The notes under the pieces: model-generated
What the model was told of the DNA's origin: nothing
Seen by the model: only the letters and a program-made list of their open reading frames with translations
Databases searched by the model: none
Assembly: GCF_041154485.1 (NCBI RefSeq)
Contig: NZ_AP028670.1
Coordinates: forward strand, 1,054,001-1,118,000
Direction: 5' to 3'
Origin: Variovorax sp. V93
GTDB lineage: Bacteria; Pseudomonadota; Gammaproteobacteria; Burkholderiales; Burkholderiaceae_C
DNA: 64,000 bases
Shown: one piece after another, positions 60,061-64,000 of the stretch
How the letters are laid out: every line of letters begins with the position of its first letter
How positions within the stretch are numbered: position 1 is the first letter of the stretch
Position numbers and translations under genes: made by a program

Positions 60061-62181
60061 GTGATTGATTATTCTGTTGGCAGCGATGGCATCGCTCAAA
60101 TCGTCTGGAACAACCCGAACGGCCCGGTCAACGTCAAGAACGCCGAGGCGAGAGCCGCGTTCGTGCGGGCCGTCGATGCGGCGTTGTCCGACGCGGCAGT
60201 GGTAGGCATCGTCATCAGCTCGGCCAAGAAGGACTTTCTGGCAGGTGGCGACATCGACGAGATCTACGCCGTGCGCACGCCGGAAGAAGCCATTGCCAAT
60301 GTGCGCGACGTGGGCGCATGCCTGCGGCGGATGGAGCGCGGCGGCAAGCCGGTCGTGGCGGCGCTGAACGGATCGGCGCTGGGTGGAGGGCTCGAACTCG
60401 CGCTCGCCTGCCACTATCGCGTCGCGGCCGATGAGCCGCGCCTGCGCGTCGGGTTGCCTGAGTCGACCCTCGGTCTGATCCCGGGGGCGGGCGGTACGCA
60501 GCGCCTGCCGCGCTTGATCGGGATCGGCGCCGCCTCGAAGCTGATGCTCGACGGAAAGGCGATCAACGCGAAGGAAGCCAAGGCCCTGGGCATCATCGAT
60601 GCCATCGTGCCCGCCGATGAGCTGATCGAGACCGCACGGGCCTGGATCCTGGCGCACCCTCAGGCCGTGCAGCCATGGGATGCCAAGGGCTTCCGCTACC
60701 GTGACTTCGATCCGCAGTCGCGCGAAGGCCGCTGGTTCTTCTTCTACGGATGGCCCAAACTCCGAGGCAAGTCGCCGGCCGGTGATCTGGCCCCCGGTGC
60801 CCTGTTGCACGTGCTGGCACAAGGGCTGGAGCGCGGCATCGACGCGGGGCTCGAGATCGAGGCCCGCTACTTCGGTCTGGTGGCGACCTCCCCGTCGGCA
60901 AAGAACCGCATTCGCAGCACCTTCATGGCGGCGAACGCTGCGCGCAAGCTCGAGCGCAGGCCTGCGGGCGTGGCGACCTTCGCGCCCCGTCGCGTCGGCG
61001 TCATCGGCGCCGGCCTGATGGGCGGCGGCGTCGCGCTGGTGTGTGCCCGTGCCGGACTGGCGACGGTGCTCATCGACACGACGGACGAAGCGGCGCAGCG
61101 CGGCAAGGCGCGGATCGCCAAGACCTTCGATGGTGCCGTCGAGCGCAAGCTGATGACGCCGGAAGCGCGCGATGCAGCGCTTGCCCGGCTCGAGGCCGGC
61201 AGCGACATGGCGGCACTGGCCGGTTGCGACCTGGTCGTGGAGGCGGTGGTCGAATCGACCGAGGTGAAATCCCAGGTGTTCCGCAGGATCTACGAGGCGG
61301 CGGGACCGCAGGTGCTGATTGCGTCCAACACGTCGTCGCTGTCGATCAATGCACTCGCGGAGGGGGTGGATCAGCCTGCCAACTTCATCGGACTGCACTT
61401 CTTCGCGCCGGTCGATCGCATGCAACTGGTGGAAGTGATCCTCGGCAGCGACACATCGCCTACCACCCATGCGCACGCGCTGGACTTCGTCAAGCTGCTG
61501 GGCAAGACAGCTGTCGTGGTGAACGACGGACCGGGCTTCTATACCTCGCGGGTGGTCAGTGCCTACACCCGCGAAGCGCTGATCATGCTGGGCGAAGGCA
61601 TCTCGCCAGCGCTGGTCGACAACGCCGCCTTCATCGCCGGCATGCCGATCGGCCCGTTGGCGATGGGCGACCTCACGTCCTACGACCTGTTGACGGACAT
61701 CCTCTCCAGCGTCGCGCGCGCGGGCCGCGGCACGGCGTGCGAATCCGACAACGCGTTGGCCGCGGCGAAGAAGCTGGTCGAAGCCGGGCGTGTGGGCCGC
61801 AAGGGACAAGGCGGCGTGTATGACTATCCCGAGAGCGGGAAGGTGCTGTGGTCCGGACTGACCGAACTGTTCCCGCCCTTGCCCCAGCAGCCTGATGTCA
61901 CCGAGGTGGTGCAACGCCTGATGCATGTGCAGTCGCTGGAGACCATCCATGCGATCGACGAAGGCATCGCCGACAACGCGATGGAAATAGACCTCGCTTC
62001 GGTGCTCGGCTGGAGCTATCCGGCCTGGCGCGGTGGTGTGCTCGCCCATGTGGACGACACGGGTCTTGCTGAATTCGTGCGCCAGTGCGATGTTCTGGCC
62101 GAGCGGCACGGGCGCCGCTTCCGCAGCCCCCAGTCATTGCGTCGCCGCGCGGAAGCGGGCGAGACGTTCCATGTGCATTGA
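60061..62181 (+). CDS. Multifunctional enoyl-CoA hydratase / 3-hydroxyacyl-CoA dehydrogenase (FadB/FadJ type)
   Basis: 706 residues from a GTG at 60061, 6 bp after AGGAG. The N-terminal crotonase part has NGSALGGGLELALACHYRVA and GLPESTLGLIPGAGGTQRLP. The dehydrogenase part starts RRVGVIGAGLMGGGVAL (about residue 318), with the catalytic His in HFFAPVDRMQLVEV. A C-terminal helical domain completes it. It hydrates enoyl-CoA and oxidises 3-hydroxyacyl-CoA with NAD. The long minus-strand open frame over it is only antisense. Confidence 0.92.
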   Translation: MIDYSVGSDGIAQIVWNNPNGPVNVKNAEARAAFVRAVDAALSDAAVVGIVISSAKKDFLAGGDIDEIYAVRTPEEAIANVRDVGACLRRMERGGKPVVAALNGSALGGGLELALACHYRVAADEPRLRVGLPESTLGLIPGAGGTQRLPRLIGIGAASKLMLDGKAINAKEAKALGIIDAIVPADELIETARAWILAHPQAVQPWDAKGFRYRDFDPQSREGRWFFFYGWPKLRGKSPAGDLAPGALLHVLAQGLERGIDAGLEIEARYFGLVATSPSAKNRIRSTFMAANAARKLERRPAGVATFAPRRVGVIGAGLMGGGVALVCARAGLATVLIDTTDEAAQRGKARIAKTFDGAVERKLMTPEARDAALARLEAGSDMAALAGCDLVVEAVVESTEVKSQVFRRIYEAAGPQVLIASNTSSLSINALAEGVDQPANFIGLHFFAPVDRMQLVEVILGSDTSPTTHAHALDFVKLLGKTAVVVNDGPGFYTSRVVSAYTREALIMLGEGISPALVDNAAFIAGMPIGPLAMGDLTSYDLLTDILSSVARAGRGTACESDNALAAAKKLVEAGRVGRKGQGGVYDYPESGKVLWSGLTELFPPLPQQPDVTEVVQRLMHVQSLETIHAIDEGIADNAMEIDLASVLGWSYPAWRGGVLAHVDDTGLAEFVRQCDVLAERHGRRFRSPQSLRRRAEAGETFHVH

Positions 62182-62196
62182 GGCCAAGGTGTCGGC

Positions 62197-62616
62197 ATGA
62201 CAGGCGAATTCACCATCGAGCAAGGCGCCCAGGTGCTGGCCGAGTCCATGCCCGGTTGCGTGCGCGAGCTCGGCCTCACCGTGGAGCACCTGGGGGAGGG
62301 GAGCGCGACGCTGCGCATGCGGCCCACGGCGATGGCCTGTCGCGAAGGCGGCATCTACGCCGGTCAGGCGCTGGCGGCGCTGGCGGACACGGCCATGTGC
62401 TTTGCCATCTGGACCGACGGCCGTGGCCGCCGACCCGTGGCCACGGTGGATCTGCACGTCACATTCCTGCGTGGCGGCGGCCAGGAAGACCTGTTGGCCA
62501 AAGCAGAGATCGTTCGGTCGGGCCGCACGCTTTCGTTCTGCAAGGTTTCGATGGTGTTGGCCGATTCGGGCAAGGACGTCGCTTCCGCGGTGGGCACGTT
62601 CAGCCTGCCCGCCTGA
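62197..62616 (+). CDS. PaaI-type hotdog thioesterase
   Basis: 139 residues. A single hotdog fold of the 4HBT/PaaI class: LRMRPTAMACREGGIYAGQALAALADTAMCFAI holds the substrate-binding helix, and VATVDLHVTFLRGG the next strand. It hydrolyses small or aromatic acyl-CoAs and may relieve stalled CoA pools in this pathway. It lies 15 bp after fadB and 40 bp before the acyl-CoA dehydrogenase. Confidence 0.8.
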   Translation: MTGEFTIEQGAQVLAESMPGCVRELGLTVEHLGEGSATLRMRPTAMACREGGIYAGQALAALADTAMCFAIWTDGRGRRPVATVDLHVTFLRGGGQEDLLAKAEIVRSGRTLSFCKVSMVLADSGKDVASAVGTFSLPA

Positions 62617-62656
62617 GCCGTTCCGCCAACCATCAACGTGAAGCGATAGGTGACCG

Positions 62657-63820
62657 ATGATTGAACGCACTCTCTTCAGCCCCGAGCATGAGGCTTTCCG
62701 TGACAGCTTCCGGCGTTTTCTGGACAAGGAAGTGGCGCCTTACCACGCCGCCTGGGAAGAGCAAGGCTACGTCGACCGCGGCGTCTGGAAGACGGCAGGG
62801 GACAACGGCTATCTTTGCATGTCGCTGCCCGAGGAATATGGCGGTTCCGGTGCGGACAAGCTCTACTCGGTAATCCAGATGGAAGAGCTGGCGCGAGGCG
62901 GCTACAGCGGGATCGGCTTCAACCTGCACAGCGAGATCGTCGGCCCGTACATCTTGCGCTACGGCACGCAAGACCAGAAGAAGAGGTTCCTGCCCAGGCT
63001 CGCGAGTGGCGAGATCATCGGCGCCATCGCGATGACCGAGCCGGACGCCGGCAGCGACCTGCAGGGCATCAAGAGCACCGCGATCAAGCAAGCCGACGGC
63101 AGCTACTTGCTGAACGGCACGAAGACGTACATCACCAACGGCTGGCACACGGACCTGGTCATTGTCGTTGCCAAGACCAACCCCGCGGCCGGCGCGAAGG
63201 GCACGAGCCTCCTGCTGGTCGAACGCGGCATGAAGGGCCTGACGTACGGCAAGCCGCTCAAGAAGCTGGGCCTGAAGGCGCAAGACACCGGTGAATTGTT
63301 CTTCGACGACGTCAGCGTTCCCGCCAGCAACCTGCTGGGCGGCGAGGCCTTGGAGAACAAGGGCTTTGCCTGCCTGATGGAGCAGCTGCCCTGGGAGCGC
63401 ACCCAGATCGCGATCAGTGCCGTGGCCACTGCGCAGACCGCGATCGACCAGACGGTGCAATACGTCAAGGACCGCAAGGTGTTCGGCCGCACCGTCGCCG
63501 AGTACCAGAACACCCGGTTCGTCCTCGCCGGATTGCAAACCGAAGTGCAGATCGCCCGCGTATTCGTCGACAAGTGCATGGACCTGGTGCGCGAGGACAA
63601 GCTCGACGCCGCGACCGCCAGCATGGCCAAGTACTGGGCCACGGACTTGCAGTGCAAGGTCCTGGATGAATGCGTGCAACTGCACGGCGGCTACGGCTAC
63701 ATGTGGGACTGCCCGATCACCCGTGCCTACGCCGACGCGCGCGTGCATCGCATCTACGGCGGCACCAACGAGATCATGAAAGAGGTGATCTCCAGGGCGA
63801 TGGGACTGGCTGGGCGCTGA
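62657..63820 (+). CDS. Acyl-CoA dehydrogenase
   Basis: 387 residues, full length for the family. AIAMTEPDAGSDLQGIKSTA and TKTYITNGWHTDLVIVVAKT mark the FAD region, and QLHGGYGYMWDCPITRAYADARVHRIYGGTNEIMKE carries the catalytic Glu in the GGTNEI position of short/medium-chain enzymes (quoted in outline). It introduces the 2,3 double bond that the hydratases act on. It completes a beta-oxidation operon with thiolase, FadB-like protein and thioesterase. Confidence 0.92.
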   Translation: MIERTLFSPEHEAFRDSFRRFLDKEVAPYHAAWEEQGYVDRGVWKTAGDNGYLCMSLPEEYGGSGADKLYSVIQMEELARGGYSGIGFNLHSEIVGPYILRYGTQDQKKRFLPRLASGEIIGAIAMTEPDAGSDLQGIKSTAIKQADGSYLLNGTKTYITNGWHTDLVIVVAKTNPAAGAKGTSLLLVERGMKGLTYGKPLKKLGLKAQDTGELFFDDVSVPASNLLGGEALENKGFACLMEQLPWERTQIAISAVATAQTAIDQTVQYVKDRKVFGRTVAEYQNTRFVLAGLQTEVQIARVFVDKCMDLVREDKLDAATASMAKYWATDLQCKVLDECVQLHGGYGYMWDCPITRAYADARVHRIYGGTNEIMKEVISRAMGLAGR

Positions 63821-63867
63821 CCGCCCAACGTCGACATTCGGAAAAACCGTTGAAGGTGGAGTTGAAG

Positions 63868-64000
63868 ATGGAAAAGACTGATTTCGAATTGCGCTTTACT
63901 CGCGGCAAGCATCCCTCCGGAGGCGGATACGCCGGACTCCGGCCCGGGTACAGGGTCGACGAGAAGCTGGGCATGATCTGCGAGTACGACGTGCCGGTCA
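63868..64000 (+). CDS. Probable CocE/NonD family hydrolase, N-terminal part only
   Basis: The frame starts at ATG 63868, after GGAG, and runs off the right edge. The 44 visible residues include GYAGLRPGYRVDEKLGMICEYDVPV, which resembles the segment just before the catalytic domain of CocE/NonD hydrolases. The catalytic triad lies beyond the window, so the assignment is tentative. It seems to be the next gene of the beta-oxidation operon. Confidence 0.4.
   Translation, partial: MEKTDFELRFTRGKHPSGGGYAGLRPGYRVDEKLGMICEYDVPV

Noticed and set aside
60046-62109. 687-codon minus-strand open frame over the FadB-type gene
   Set aside because: High GC leaves the antisense strand open; the plus strand has full crotonase and dehydrogenase motifs, and the antisense product is low-complexity.
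1-64000. CRISPR arrays, tRNA or rRNA genes, prophage genes
   Set aside because: No spaced direct repeats, cloverleaf-like sequences or phage structural genes were recognised on reading; this was not an exhaustive computed search.

Overview
The window is GC-rich DNA from a betaproteobacterium, most likely Burkholderiales/Comamonadaceae (Variovorax-like). This is inferred from the Bug-type tripartite-tricarboxylate binding proteins, the dense set of catabolic enzymes with local regulators, and the codon bias. No rRNA, tRNA or CRISPR array was seen. Almost every block is a transport-plus-catabolism cluster with its own regulator.

Layout. (A) 1-3.35 kb: tail of a GGDEF protein, an epoxide hydrolase, an alpha/beta hydrolase and a cytochrome P460-like protein. 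(B) 3.35-29.5 kb: a block for amino-acid or amide derivatives. It is flanked on the left by a truncated HNH nuclease gene and on the right by a decayed IS3 element, and it carries two similar Bug proteins in opposite orientation near its two ends. It holds an N-acyl-D-amino-acid deacylase, a gamma-glutamyltransferase-family enzyme, an amidase, a MocR regulator, an Asp/Glu-racemase or maleate-isomerase-like enzyme, threonine dehydratase, two XRE-cupin regulators, a Liv-type ABC transporter, an Ldh2-family reductase, ProC, a class III CoA-transferase and an enoyl-CoA hydratase. Fragments of putA and of an ornithine cyclodeaminase flank proC. (C) 30-41 kb: a tautomerase/MFS/SDR/BKACE set followed by an HxlR-controlled metallo-hydrolase and several esterase-like genes. 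(D) 41-51 kb: a sugar-type ABC transporter with IclR control, an AroE-like and a Gfo/Idh dehydrogenase, a cupin, an MhpD-like hydratase and an FAH-family hydrolase. (E) 51-52.7 kb: a TetR/NmrA-like pair. (F) 52.9-64 kb: a Baeyer-Villiger monooxygenase, esterase, MaoC hydratase, nitroreductase, alpha-methylacyl-CoA racemase-like protein, and a beta-oxidation operon (thiolase, FadB-type, thioesterase, acyl-CoA dehydrogenase) running into a cut-off gene.

The strongest new signal is regulatory. A direct repeat close to AAGTGGC, with half-site starts exactly 23 bp apart, lies before five separate transcription units of block B. A related three-half-site cluster sits between the amidase and MocR genes. 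This suggests that one MocR activator controls the whole block. A second regulon-like signal, TAAAT-N4-ATTTA, occurs before both the monooxygenase and the thiolase operon in block F. Paired operators are also visible for HxlR, IclR, TetR and probably the XRE-cupin regulators.
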